In this document: positions 38,147 through 46,973 of the stretch, piece by piece | How positions within the stretch are numbered: the first letter of the stretch is position 1 | Layout of the letters: every line of letters starts with the position of its first letter | DNA from: JAIPDZ01 sp034522175 | GTDB lineage: Bacteria > Desulfobacterota > DSM-4660 > Desulfatiglandales > Desulfatiglandaceae | Assembly: GCA_034522175.1 (NCBI GenBank) | Contig: JAXHLQ010000001.1 | Location: 3,286,001-3,350,000, forward strand | Length of the DNA stretch: 64,000 nt | Direction: 5' to 3' | Made by a program: the position numbers and the translations under genes | Notes under the pieces: model-generated | Database searches by the model: none | The model's input: only the letters and a program-made list of their open reading frames with translations | Told to the model about the DNA's origin: nothing

Positions 38147-38293
38147 CCATGCCTACGATTTGGGGGTGGATTGCCCGCTTGATGCATCGGAATCAAGATG
38201 GGTTTTCGTCAACGGGCCTATCAAGGGAGTCATGGCGGCATACCTTAATTTTTGTTGTCTTTGCGGTATTTCTTGAGATTGGAGGGTTGATTT

Positions 38294-39460
38294 ATGGGAA
38301 AAGTTGGAATTATCGGCGTGGGCCAGAGTGCGTTTGTGCGCGGATACCCCGGATCCATCCGGGAGTTGGCCTTTGAGGGGTTTAAGGATGCCATGCAGGA
38401 TGCATCCATATCCAATCAGGATATTGATGCTTCTGTGATCTGTTCGGCCCCTGAATATGATAAGCAGCGATCGCCTGCGGGTGTTTTCGCCGAGTATCTG
38501 GGACTCGTGCCCCAGCCCACGTGTTACCTCGAGAGCCTTTGCTCCTCCAGCAGCATGGGCCTCAGGATGGCCTATGCGCTGGTCAAATCCGGGCTTCATG
38601 ATGTGGTGGCGGTCATCGGTTTTCAGAAAATGTCGGAGATTTCCTCTGCGGAATCCCAGGAACGGATGGGACGGGGGGCGGACATCCAGTGGGAAAGTCC
38701 CTTCGGCACCATGATGCCTGCCTACTATGCCATGTATGCCCGGGCCCATATGGAAACCTATGGGACAACCCCTGAAGATCTGGCACTCATACGGGTGAAG
38801 GCGGCCACCTACGGGCAGATCAATGACAAGGCCGTGTACCGAAAACCGGTCACCTTCGACATGTTCTCCGATCCGGAGAGCCCCATGTCCAATCCGGTGG
38901 CCAGCCCCCTGAGGGTGGGAGACTGCTGCGCCAACGCCGATGGGAGTTCGTGCGTCATTGTGGCCAATGAGGAGAAAGCGAAGGCCTTCTCCAAAAAGCC
39001 GGTCTGGATCATGGGACTGGGGGCCTCATCCACCGCTGTCAATCTGGCGGGCAGGGATCTTTTCACCGGTCTGAAAGTGGCGCAGGAGGCGGGAAAGCAG
39101 GCCTATCAAATGGCCGGCATCTCCCCTGAAGATGTCGATGTGGCCGAAGTTCATGACTGTTTTACCATTGCCGAGATGATGGCCTATGAGAACCTCGGGT
39201 TCGCCGGACCCGGCGAGGGAAAGGAACTGATTCAATCCAAAGAGACCTACAAGGAGGGACGCATTCCGGTAAACGTGGATGGTGGCCTTTTATCCAAAGG
39301 GCACCCCATCGGGGCCACCGGCGGGTCACAGATCCGGACCATTGTCCTCCAGTTGCGGGGAGAGGCCGGGGATATGCAGGTTAAAGACCCGGAGATCGGG
39401 CTGGTCCACAATATCGGCGGTGTGGGTCTCTATGGTAACGTGACGATTCTTGGGAGGTAA
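38294..39460 (+). CDS. Thiolase-family acyltransferase (SCP2-type)
   Basis: Thiolase-fold enzyme of 388 residues, probably condensing or cleaving a CoA thioester. The nucleophilic Cys is at about 83 (LESLCSSSSMGLRMA). The second catalytic segment is EVHDCFTIAEM and the third GGLLSKGHPIGATG. Such thiolases work with a partner zinc-ribbon/OB-fold protein, encoded directly downstream, as in the BbsAB, Ltp2 and archaeal HMG-CoA systems. The substrate is not evident. It begins after GGAGGGTTG. Confidence 0.88.
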   Translation: MGKVGIIGVGQSAFVRGYPGSIRELAFEGFKDAMQDASISNQDIDASVICSAPEYDKQRSPAGVFAEYLGLVPQPTCYLESLCSSSSMGLRMAYALVKSGLHDVVAVIGFQKMSEISSAESQERMGRGADIQWESPFGTMMPAYYAMYARAHMETYGTTPEDLALIRVKAATYGQINDKAVYRKPVTFDMFSDPESPMSNPVASPLRVGDCCANADGSSCVIVANEEKAKAFSKKPVWIMGLGASSTAVNLAGRDLFTGLKVAQEAGKQAYQMAGISPEDVDVAEVHDCFTIAEMMAYENLGFAGPGEGKELIQSKETYKEGRIPVNVDGGLLSKGHPIGATGGSQIRTIVLQLRGEAGDMQVKDPEIGLVHNIGGVGLYGNVTILGR

Positions 39461-39464
39461 AGAG

Positions 39465-39902
39465 ATGGGAAAGAAGAAAAAAGAGGTGGATGACCGTTTC
39501 AGCAAATTCGGGACCGTCAGCTTTACCTCCATTACCAAGGTGAATGATTTCATCGACTATCTGGAACAGGGCAAGGTCATGGCCACCCGGTGCAAGGAAT
39601 GCGGGAGGGTCTTTTTCCCGCCCAGGGCCGATTGTTATCACTGCCTTTCGAGTGATATGCAATGGGTTGAGGTATCGGGCAAGGGAAACCTGGTGACCTA
39701 CAGCAAACTGGAGTTCGCGCCCATCGGGTTTGGCGATGACCTCCCCTATGCCATCGCCCTTCTGGACTACGGCGATTACAAGATATTCGGGAGAATCGCT
39801 GACGATGTCCCCGAAAACGAGATCCAAGTGGGCATGGAGATGGTCACCCGGATGAATCGATTGCCCAATGGCCAATTGAACTATGTTTTTCATAAGGTGT
39901 AA
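39465..39902 (+). CDS. DUF35 zinc-ribbon/OB-fold partner of the thiolase
   Basis: A 145-residue protein with a rubredoxin-like zinc ribbon (Cys 43, 46, 57 and 60: RCKECGRVFFPPRADCYHC) and an OB-fold C-terminal domain. In characterised pairs this protein forms part of the CoA-binding surface of the thiolase complex. The GGGAGG site inside the end of the thiolase gene decides the ATG at 39465. The four-base spacing to the thiolase stop supports co-expression. Confidence 0.87.
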   Translation: MGKKKKEVDDRFSKFGTVSFTSITKVNDFIDYLEQGKVMATRCKECGRVFFPPRADCYHCLSSDMQWVEVSGKGNLVTYSKLEFAPIGFGDDLPYAIALLDYGDYKIFGRIADDVPENEIQVGMEMVTRMNRLPNGQLNYVFHKV

Positions 39903-40006
39903 TCCATTCGGTTTCCCTCCATTCTCTATCGATCGAGGATGGGGGATGCCGGCCGATGATGCCGTTTGAAGAAGCGCTTGACCCCGGGGGGTAAGTCGCC
40001 AGTTTT

Positions 40007-40933
40007 ATGTCCGGAATTCCGTCACAAGTGGACGCCTGCTCTCAGCACCATCCCCCATTTGAATGGCTCGAACTTTCCATCACCATCGATCCGGTGGTGC
40101 ACGATGTCCTCAGCAGCTTTCTATTCGACATGGGCTGTACGGGAATCGCCACACAAGGTGAAACGGATGAGTGCCTCAAGGCCTATCTCCCCTTCAGTGA
40201 CAACCTGGAAGAGATCCGAGAGCGAATCGCGCGTTTCCTGAAAACCCTCCAGGACATTTTTTCCTTTGATCTATCGCCGACGTTTTCTTTCAGCAAAATA
40301 GCGGATCAGGCGTGGCATGTGGCCTGGCGGCGATTTTTCCGGCCGATAACAGTGACGCCGAATCTGATGATCCTTCCCGAATGGGAACAGATGCCCAACG
40401 ATGCATCCGGTCATGTCATTCGAATGGATCCGGGGCCCGCGTTTGGGACGGGCTATCACGAGACGACCCGGCTCTGCCTGAAGGCCATGGAACAATTGAC
40501 CGGAAACAGGCCGTGGACCATGCTCGACGTGGGTACGGGAAGCGGAATCCTTGCCCTGTATGCAGCATTGCTGGGTGCGGGTAGAATTCTGGCCGTTGAC
40601 ATTGATGCTGAGGCCCTCAGGTGGGCAAAACGAAATGCCCGGCTCAACGGACTTTCGAAGGCCATTGAACTGGCATCAACCCCGGTTGAGGTGGTCAACG
40701 CGCGATTCTCGATAGTGTGCGCCAATCTCATCCTGGGCGAGATCGAACGGTTGTTCGCAAGCCTTCTATCACATACGGAGCCGGGAGGCTGGTTGATCTT
40801 ATCGGGGATCTTAAGAGATCAAGTAGGATCCGTTTCATTCCTCGCCGATAAGACCCATACACAGTGCCGCGACATATCCTATGAGGGAGAATGGGCCTGC
40901 GTCATGATCCATAAGCCAGGTGAGAAGGCGTGA
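40007..40933 (+). CDS. prmA: Ribosomal protein L11 methyltransferase
   Basis: S-adenosylmethionine-dependent methyltransferase that trimethylates ribosomal protein L11. The N-terminal substrate-binding domain (about 1-105) is followed by NLMILPEWEQ, then MDPGPAFGTGYHETT and the SAM-binding motif LDVGTGSGILALYAA (about 168-182). The NxPF-like motif reads CANLILGEI, without the NIL form of the E. coli enzyme. It overlaps the next gene by four bases (GTGA). Confidence 0.92.
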   Translation: MSGIPSQVDACSQHHPPFEWLELSITIDPVVHDVLSSFLFDMGCTGIATQGETDECLKAYLPFSDNLEEIRERIARFLKTLQDIFSFDLSPTFSFSKIADQAWHVAWRRFFRPITVTPNLMILPEWEQMPNDASGHVIRMDPGPAFGTGYHETTRLCLKAMEQLTGNRPWTMLDVGTGSGILALYAALLGAGRILAVDIDAEALRWAKRNARLNGLSKAIELASTPVEVVNARFSIVCANLILGEIERLFASLLSHTEPGGWLILSGILRDQVGSVSFLADKTHTQCRDISYEGEWACVMIHKPGEKA

Positions 40934-41747
40934 GACGATTTTTTGTTGAAGAACTAACGCATGAAGGCGGGACGTGTATGATTACAGGGACTGAGGCCAG
41001 ACACATCGCCCGGGTCTTACGAATGAAACCAGGGGACCGCATGGTCTTGATGAATGGGAAGGGACGCCACTATCAGGCGGCTGTGACCCGCATCAGCCGT
41101 CATGGGGTGGAGGTGGTTCTTGAATCGAGATGTCCCAGCCCCCCACCCTCGCCGGTGGAGATCACCCTCCTTCAGGCCCTCCTCAAATCGGGTCCCATGG
41201 ATTTCTTAATTCAGAAAACGTCCGAGTTGGGTGCGGATCGCCTCATCCCCTTTGAAGCCGGGCGTTCGGTGGTCCGGCCGGATGAGGCACGTCTTGAGAA
41301 AAAATGACCCACTGGAAAAAAGTTGCCACAAGCGCTGCCAAACAATCGGGGAGGATCAAACCCCTGAAGGTCTCGCCCGTGTCGTCTTTTGAACCATTGC
41401 TGAGGAGATATAAAGATGACCATGCGCTCAAGGTGATCCTGTGGGAGGAAGAGGATTCAACGGATTTGAAGGAGGTGCTCCGGGCAACCCCGGCCAAGCG
41501 TCATTATGCGGGGATGGTCGGTCCCGAGGGCGGGTTTTCAAGCGAGGAAGTTGAGCTGGCGCAAAGGGCCGGGTTCATCCCCGTCACACTGGGCCGAAGA
41601 ATCCTGCGTGCTGAAACGGCCGCCATCGCCATGACGGCCATTGTCCAGTATGAGCTGGGAGATCTAAGTGTCCCTGTTGTCAGAGAGCCCCTTCCAGATC
41701 TTGAAACAGATCTTCGATCCGGTAGAGGGCCTGATCCAGTTCGTTGA
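40930..41747 (+). CDS. rsmE: 16S rRNA m3U1498 methyltransferase (single-base frameshift)
   Basis: SPOUT-class methyltransferase that modifies U1498 of 16S rRNA. It begins with GTG overlapping the prmA stop and reads RRFFVEEL, then TGTEARHIARVLRMKPGD. The frame breaks in a run of six A (41299-41304). One added A joins EARLEKK to MTHWKKVATSAAKQSGR, the normal continuation. The knot motifs GPEGGFSSEEVELA and TLGRRILRAETAAIAMTAI follow. The last 22 residues extend past the usual end because the frame runs into the convergent gene. Confidence 0.92.
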
Positions 41748-42021
41748 GGCGTCTGGTCAGGAGATATTCCCTTGCCGTTTCCTGGAGGGGTTCCATTTTG
41801 GCCACGTAGGGGCGCAGCTTTTTCTTGATTGCTGATGGGGTATTGGGGCTTTCACTGATCATCGTCATATCGTCGATAAGATGATATAAAGAAGGATCTT
41901 TCTCCACAAGCTGATGGTAGGAAAGCTGTCGAAGGCAATTGGCGATATTGGGAAAGACCTTTTCAAAGGCTTTTTCAAAGAAAGGGCGTACCCGGATGTC
42001 GATCTGCATGTATTGGCTCAT
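41680..42021 (-). CDS. Conserved small hypothetical protein, convergent with rsmE
   Basis: A 113-residue, helical, charged protein of unknown family. The start at 42021 (MSQYMQIDIRVRPFFEKAF) has GAGGAACAG in front of it and is preferred to an ATG at 42105. The 3' end overlaps the rsmE 3' end by 68 bases on the opposite strand. Codon periodicity looks protein-like over most of its length, but no function can be proposed. Confidence 0.55.
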   Translation of the reverse strand: MSQYMQIDIRVRPFFEKAFEKVFPNIANCLRQLSYHQLVEKDPSLYHLIDDMTMISESPNTPSAIKKKLRPYVAKMEPLQETAREYLLTRRLNELDQALYRIEDLFQDLEGAL

Positions 42022-42205
42022 CACCTGTTCCTCAACCGGTTTGAATTCATAAAGGATGCCGTAATGGCCCTGAAAGCGACTGTCAGGACGCCTTATCTTC
42101 GACACAGGAGCGGGTCACCTGTCAATCTATTTTTTTCGGTTTCAATTTGCCAGTCTACGATGGGGATCGTAAAAATCCCGTCCATGCCACCAAAGGAGTG
42201 CAACC

Positions 42206-42871
42206 ATGCATATTTGCGGAAACATATACGGGTTTATCTGGGAGTCGATGACCCAGAACAACTGCAATACCTACCTGATTGACGGGTCTAAGCGGATCCT
42301 CGTGGACCCCGGCCACTTGGACTTGTTTGATCATGTGAAGGATGGACTTGCCGAACTCGGGTTGGGCGTAACGGATATCGACCTGGTGATTTGTACCCAT
42401 GCCCATCCGGATCACCTGGAGGCTGCGGGTCTGTTTCAAGAGACCGCGGCACAGCTTACCTATCACGAGGCGGACTGGTCCCTGGTAAAAACCATGATGG
42501 CCCATCACGGAGCCGCATTTCAGATGTCAGTGGATGCCGTCCGCCCTGATTTTTTTCTATCCGAAGGGGATCTGCATGTGGGCGACATGAATTTCCAGGT
42601 GTTTCATACGCCGGGTCACGCGCCGGGGGCCATCTGTATATACCAGCCGGATGAAGGGATCTTGATTACCGGAGATCTCGTGTTTAAAGACGGGGTTGGG
42701 CGAACCGATTTGCCGGGTGGAGACGGGCCAGCGCTGAAGGAGAGCATCCGGCGCGTGGCCGGCCTTGATGTGAACTGGATTCTGCCCGGTCATGGAGCGA
42801 CCCTATCCGGCAGGGACGACGTCAAACGGAATTTCCAGCAGATTGAAAGCTTCTGGTTCGCCCACATATAG
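42206..42871 (+). CDS. Metallo-beta-lactamase-fold hydrolase (glyoxalase II-like)
   Basis: A 221-residue MBL-fold protein. The zinc motif HAHPDHLEA is at about 63-71, a second ligand region is HTPGHAPGAI, the bridging Asp is in ITGDLVFKDGVGRTDLPGG, and the last His is in LPGHGATLSG. This is the glyoxalase II/rhodanese-associated subfamily pattern. It is preceded by AAAGGAG at good spacing. The substrate is unknown. Confidence 0.9.
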   Translation: MHICGNIYGFIWESMTQNNCNTYLIDGSKRILVDPGHLDLFDHVKDGLAELGLGVTDIDLVICTHAHPDHLEAAGLFQETAAQLTYHEADWSLVKTMMAHHGAAFQMSVDAVRPDFFLSEGDLHVGDMNFQVFHTPGHAPGAICIYQPDEGILITGDLVFKDGVGRTDLPGGDGPALKESIRRVAGLDVNWILPGHGATLSGRDDVKRNFQQIESFWFAHI

Positions 42872-42933
42872 GTTTTGTGATGTGTGACGGGTGATTCTCG
42901 ATTGAAAAACCTCAAAGGCCTGCACCCCATTCA

Positions 42934-43527
42934 TCATTTTTTCCATACAGACGATTTCACGCTCCTCGCAGGATATGCTTCGGGCAACGCTCCCATGAGT
43001 CTGGCTTTTTCCGTCTCAAGCCGCTCCTCATAGGTCTTTTGCAGCCGATTCAGAATTTCTGTGAAGGCGGGATCGGCTTCCAAATTGGGAGTCACCGCAG
43101 AACCTGAAATCTGATGATCCTTGAAAAGGCGCTCTATCTGTTCCTGCGTCCCTTCACTACGCGCTTTTTCTGTGGCGGTGTCAAATGCCCGGAAAATCGA
43201 GGACAGTCCTTGCACCTTTAGACCACATCCGAATTCGAGCAGTTCAAGGACTTCGCGGCCTGATTCAGGGGTATCGTCGAGACGGAGCGCTTCGAGGACT
43301 TCTTTGAGGAGCATCCTGTCTTTGGGATGATCCTCGACGTCTTCCAGTCTGCCGAACGCTTCAAGGAACTGCTCTTTACGGAGCACATGATCCCTAAACT
43401 TCTGAATTAGACCCCGCAGGGCCTTTCTCATTTCCTCGGCACGCTTTTCATGACGTTCGGTCTGGGTCAAGTTCATGTGCCGGGTCTTTTCCATGACCAG
43501 GTCCAGTGTGCTTTTGATTTCTCCCAT
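42934..43527 (-). CDS. Conserved hypothetical helical protein downstream of lipA
   Basis: A 197-residue, strongly charged, all-helical protein starting MGEIKSTLDLVMEKTRHMNLT. I do not recognise a named domain. The internal ATG at 43527 with a GAGAGG site is preferred to the ATG at 43551, which overlaps the lipA stop. It probably shares the lipA transcript. The pattern of repeated heptad-like Leu/Glu/Lys suggests coiled-coil or helical-bundle structure. Confidence 0.65.
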   Translation of the reverse strand: MGEIKSTLDLVMEKTRHMNLTQTERHEKRAEEMRKALRGLIQKFRDHVLRKEQFLEAFGRLEDVEDHPKDRMLLKEVLEALRLDDTPESGREVLELLEFGCGLKVQGLSSIFRAFDTATEKARSEGTQEQIERLFKDHQISGSAVTPNLEADPAFTEILNRLQKTYEERLETEKARLMGALPEAYPARSVKSSVWKK

Positions 43528-43550
43528 GGTCAACCTCTCAAGGGGGTGCA

Positions 43551-44441
43551 TCAGAGGGATGCGTTTTTTCCCAATTTTTGGAACATCTGTTCCGCCTGAA
43601 AAGAACTCCGCACAAACGGCCCCGAAGCCACCGCCTCAAACCCCATGTCGTAAGCGGTTTTTTCCCAATAGAGAAACACATCCGGATAAACGAATTCCAT
43701 GACCGGGTGGTGTTCCCGGGAGGGGGCCAGATATTGACCAAGGGTCAGGGCGCGGCATCCCTCATCCACCAGATCGGCCAGGACAGCCTTCACTTCTTCA
43801 CTGGTTTCTCCCAATCCCAGCATCAGACCGGATTTGGTGATCATCTCAGGGTTAATTCGCCGAACCGCCCGGAGGAGACTTAACGACCGATGATAGTCCG
43901 CTTCGGGCCTGACATCGCCGTAAAGCCGGGGAACGGTCTCCAGATTGTGGTTGAGGACGTCCGGAGCTGCGGCCACCACCCTTTTGAGGGCCGCTTCTGA
44001 ACCCTTAAAATCAGGGATCAGCACTTCGACTCCCGTGGCGGGATTCCGGGCCTTGATGGCCCGAATGGTTCGTGCGAAATGATCAGCGCCGCCGTCCTTT
44101 AGGTCGTCACGGGTGACTGACGTCACAACGGCATACATGAGACCCAATTCCTTCACCGCATCGGCCACCTTACGGGGTTCGTCCTTTTCAGGTGCATCCG
44201 GCGGCCCGTGCATGACGGCGCAGAACCTGCAGTTCCGGGTGCACATGTTCCCGAGAATCATAAACGTGGCCGTGCCCCTGGCGAAACATTCTCCGAGATT
44301 GGGGCAGTGCGCCGCTTCACATACCGTGTGAAGGCCGCATTCTTTAAGGAGACGCACCACTCTGCCGTAGGATTCACCCGAGGACAGCCTTTTCTTCAGC
44401 CAGGGTGGCTTGGCTGACGGTCTCTTTTCTCTGACTTCCAT
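43551..44441 (-). CDS. lipA: Lipoyl synthase
   Basis: Radical SAM enzyme that inserts two sulphur atoms into protein-bound octanoate to make lipoate. The auxiliary cluster Cys are 41, 46 and 52 (CEAAHCPNLGEC) and the radical SAM cluster Cys are 67, 71 and 74 (CTRNCRFC). The C-terminal RSSF motif (VRSSFQAEQMF) supplies the serine ligand of the auxiliary cluster. Length 296. No lipB is adjacent in this window. The 211-base gap upstream (44442-44652) holds no convincing gene. Confidence 0.96.
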   Translation of the reverse strand: MEVREKRPSAKPPWLKKRLSSGESYGRVVRLLKECGLHTVCEAAHCPNLGECFARGTATFMILGNMCTRNCRFCAVMHGPPDAPEKDEPRKVADAVKELGLMYAVVTSVTRDDLKDGGADHFARTIRAIKARNPATGVEVLIPDFKGSEAALKRVVAAAPDVLNHNLETVPRLYGDVRPEADYHRSLSLLRAVRRINPEMITKSGLMLGLGETSEEVKAVLADLVDEGCRALTLGQYLAPSREHHPVMEFVYPDVFLYWEKTAYDMGFEAVASGPFVRSSFQAEQMFQKLGKNASL

Positions 44442-44652
44442 CGTTTTTCAATCTTTGGTTGCGGTTTTAGGCCCGGAGTCCGGATACCGGTACGGGTAAA
44501 TGGGGCCACCATGGCGGTGGGGGCTGGGATGCAAAACCCGGATGGGTGTCCAACCCCTCAACGGAAAATTGCAGGAGACGACCCGGGTGCCCGGTTTCAG
44601 TTCCCCGGCCGGCTTAAATGCTTGTGGACGATCTGCTCAGTCCCTGACCGCA

Positions 44653-46200
44653 TCATGGCGCCGGATCGTTCCTTCTCGGATCAAAATGGCAGACATACTC
44701 CCGTCTCGGGGCAAATCGTTCGGGCGCCCCTCGTGTGGGTCTTTTGATGGCATCTGCCATCTTTTTTAACATGCCTTTGTAGACCCATTGATGAAACGGG
44801 TAAAGGCTGTACCAATAAATTAACCCAAAAAGTCCTTTGGGCAGGAATCGCGAGAGCTGCTGGAGTTCCGTATGCCCAGCGTCCAGGGGGTATAACCGAA
44901 AGGCCAGCGTGGCCTCGCCCGGCAGTTTCATCTCGGCCAGAAGTTCCAGCCGCTTGGGTTCCTCCACTCGCAATACCCGCCAGAAATCGAGGGCATCTCC
45001 CACATACAGGGAGCGCGGGTCCCTTCGCCCTCTTCTAAGCCCTATGCCACCTATGAGTCGATCCATGGCACCCCTCAGTGCCCACAAGAAATCGGCATGA
45101 TACCATCCTTTCGTCCCCCCAAGCTGCACGATGGATTCCCAGACGTCTTCGGGTGGGGCCTCAATGACGGCTCGATACCCGCACTCAAACACCTTGCCCC
45201 CCGCGTAAGGGGCGTCCCCGCAGTCCACCCACTCAGGCACCTGGAGTCCCCCTGCATCGGACCAGCAGGTTTCCACCGCCTGCTGCTCGATTTTTCTGAG
45301 GGCCAGCCCTATGGCTTCTCTGCAGGACAAAAGTGTTTGGGGAATAAGGCTCCGGATACGGTTTTCCTCACAGACCACCGGATTCTTGAGACCCTGAATC
45401 AGCGGTTTGGCGATGGATGCAGGAATCGGTGTGACGAGATGAATCCAGTAGGAACTGAGCCTCGGGGTGAGCACCGGTACCGGTATGATCCATCTTCTGG
45501 GAAGTCCGGCCTCTTCCGCATACATCCTCATGAGTTCCCCATAGGTCAATACATCGGGCCCGCCGATATCGAATGTCCCACCCGAGGTTTCGGGCGACGA
45601 CAAGCACCCCATGAGATAATTGAGCACGTTGCGGATGGCAATGGGCTGACACGGTGTGTGAACCCAGCGCGGGGTCGTCATGACCGGAAGGCGGTCGACG
45701 AGGTAGCGCATCAGCTCGAAGGACGCACTTCCCGAGCCCAGAATGAGTGCCGCCCGGAGAAAGGTGGTAGCCACACGCCCGGACTGGAGAATCCGGGCCA
45801 CCTCTGTTCGGGAGCGGAGATGCTCACTCAGGTTCGGATCGTCCTTGCCCAGGCCCCCGAGGTAAACGATTCTGGAAAGACCGGCACTTTCAGCGGCATG
45901 CACCATATGCCGTGCCGCATCCCGGTCGACACGGGCAAAATCTTTCCCCCGGGCATTCATGGAATGCACCAGATAAAAGGCGGCCCAGCAGCCCCGGACA
46001 GCCCGTTCAAGGGAATCGGGGTTCAGCATATCGGCCTGAACCAGTTCAACATTTGGATCGTATGCCCAGGGTCTACAAGACAGCTTGTCTAAGGATCGTC
46101 CCATCACCCGGACGCGATACCCCGACTTCAGGAGCAGGGGGACCAGTCGACCCCCTACATAACCGGTGGCGCCGGTGACCAGAACGGGTTTTTCACTCAT
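44653..46200 (-). CDS. NAD(P)-binding SDR-family protein fused to a DUF2867 domain
   Basis: Two-domain protein of 515 residues. The N-terminal atypical short-chain dehydrogenase domain (about 1-300) opens with the nucleotide loop VTGATGYVGGRLVP and has a YLGGLGKDD segment in place of a strict YxxxK. The C-terminal DUF2867 domain (about 330-490) has the START-like stretch VIEAPPEDVWESIVQLGG and a C-terminal FLPKGLFGLIYWYSLYPFHQ. The GGGGGG site decides the start at 46200. Function unknown; the family is often annotated as oxidoreductase. Confidence 0.87.
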   Translation of the reverse strand: MSEKPVLVTGATGYVGGRLVPLLLKSGYRVRVMGRSLDKLSCRPWAYDPNVELVQADMLNPDSLERAVRGCWAAFYLVHSMNARGKDFARVDRDAARHMVHAAESAGLSRIVYLGGLGKDDPNLSEHLRSRTEVARILQSGRVATTFLRAALILGSGSASFELMRYLVDRLPVMTTPRWVHTPCQPIAIRNVLNYLMGCLSSPETSGGTFDIGGPDVLTYGELMRMYAEEAGLPRRWIIPVPVLTPRLSSYWIHLVTPIPASIAKPLIQGLKNPVVCEENRIRSLIPQTLLSCREAIGLALRKIEQQAVETCWSDAGGLQVPEWVDCGDAPYAGGKVFECGYRAVIEAPPEDVWESIVQLGGTKGWYHADFLWALRGAMDRLIGGIGLRRGRRDPRSLYVGDALDFWRVLRVEEPKRLELLAEMKLPGEATLAFRLYPLDAGHTELQQLSRFLPKGLFGLIYWYSLYPFHQWVYKGMLKKMADAIKRPTRGAPERFAPRREYVCHFDPRRNDPAP

Positions 46201-46222
46201 AGTTTCCCCCCAGCGAGGTGTT

Positions 46223-46364
46223 GAGACCTTTGAAAAACGCCCCCTTTCGCACAATATCCGCGTTGCGTTCGGATTTTAATCCTCGAAATATTGAACATAT
46301 TACTGCGGTTAAAATCCTCACACGCCTTGATCTTGAACGAAATTGAACATTTTTCAAAGGTCTC
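46223..46364. repeat. 142-bp MITE-like element with perfect 15-bp terminal inverted repeats
   Basis: GAGACCTTTGAAAAA (46223-46237) is mirrored exactly by TTTTTCAAAGGTCTC (46350-46364). The interior contains a second, weaker inverted pair (GGATTTTAA and TTAAAATCC) around an AT-rich centre. No coding potential is seen inside. The symmetrical design, short length and position right before the SDR start fit a non-autonomous repeat element; no transposase with matching ends is present here. Confidence 0.65.
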
Positions 46365-46700
46365 GTTGATTTCACCGGTCCTGTGGTGTCTTGCCTCGGT
46401 CTTGGGCAGAGGCTCGATCGGTCGCAAAACAGATGTCTTGACTCTATCAAATTCAATTTCAATGTGAATCAAAAAATTATATCAGTTTGGTGTGCGTCTG
46501 GCAATGCATTCGCACATGACCTGGCCCCTGAATAAAATTTGCCCCGGCTGAAGGATTCGCTGTCCCGTTCATCAATACAAAATGCAGGGTATTTGGGTGG
46601 TCTCCTTCGAAAAAGAAGGCTTGACCCATGCCTCCATCATGATACTCTCTGACCCGAACATCATATAACCCCAAAACTAATCAACAAAGGAGAGCCGTTT
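46365..46700. other. Intergenic stretch without a supported gene
   Basis: This 336-base gap separates the inverted-repeat element from the 59-residue gene. A minus-strand open frame (46477-46674) has no ribosome site and unconvincing composition. A promoter for the downstream genes is expected here but no clear -35/-10 pair was found. Confidence 0.4.
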
Positions 46701-46880
46701 ATGAATGAACACACGCCGTCCAATACCAACAAGGAACCCCTTCCCGGAAGGATGGAGGTGCTGAGGGAACTCCCGTCGGAACTTATGAAATCCCTTACCA
46801 AAAAAGAGATCCAGGCATTTCTCTTCGAAGAGGTGTGGCCCGACTCACTCCAGGAAAAGCTGAAAGACTACCTGAAATAG
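46701..46880 (+). CDS. Small conserved-looking protein upstream of folE2
   Basis: A 59-codon ORF with a very good AAAGGAGAG ribosome site. The product has a polar, disordered first 20 residues and then a compact helical second half: LRELPSELMKSLTKKEIQ and AFLFEEVWPDSLQEKLKDYLK. I recognise no named domain. It lies 93 bases before folE2 on the same strand. The composition and ribosome site support a real gene. Confidence 0.6.
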   Translation: MNEHTPSNTNKEPLPGRMEVLRELPSELMKSLTKKEIQAFLFEEVWPDSLQEKLKDYLK

Positions 46881-46973
46881 GGCCTCAATCGGCGATAGCC
46901 CCCCGTATGTGTTGACTTCCGCACGGGAATCATATAGGGGGTGATGAAAAAATGCCGAAGCAGGTAAGGATCA

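Noticed and set aside
38149..38376. A 75-codon ORF spanning the leader and start of the thiolase gene
   Set aside because: It overlaps the well-supported thiolase in another frame and lacks a ribosome site.
44500..44769. An 89-codon plus-strand ORF in the gap between lipA and the SDR gene
   Set aside because: Half of it is antisense to the SDR-DUF2867 C-terminus and the rest has no signals of translation.
46477..46674. A 65-codon minus-strand ORF beside the inverted-repeat element
   Set aside because: No ribosome site, no recognisable pattern, and isolated on the opposite strand to the small gene at 46701.
46911..46940. TTGACT followed by TATAGG upstream of folE2
   Set aside because: The spacer is only about 15 bases, too short for a good sigma-70 promoter.
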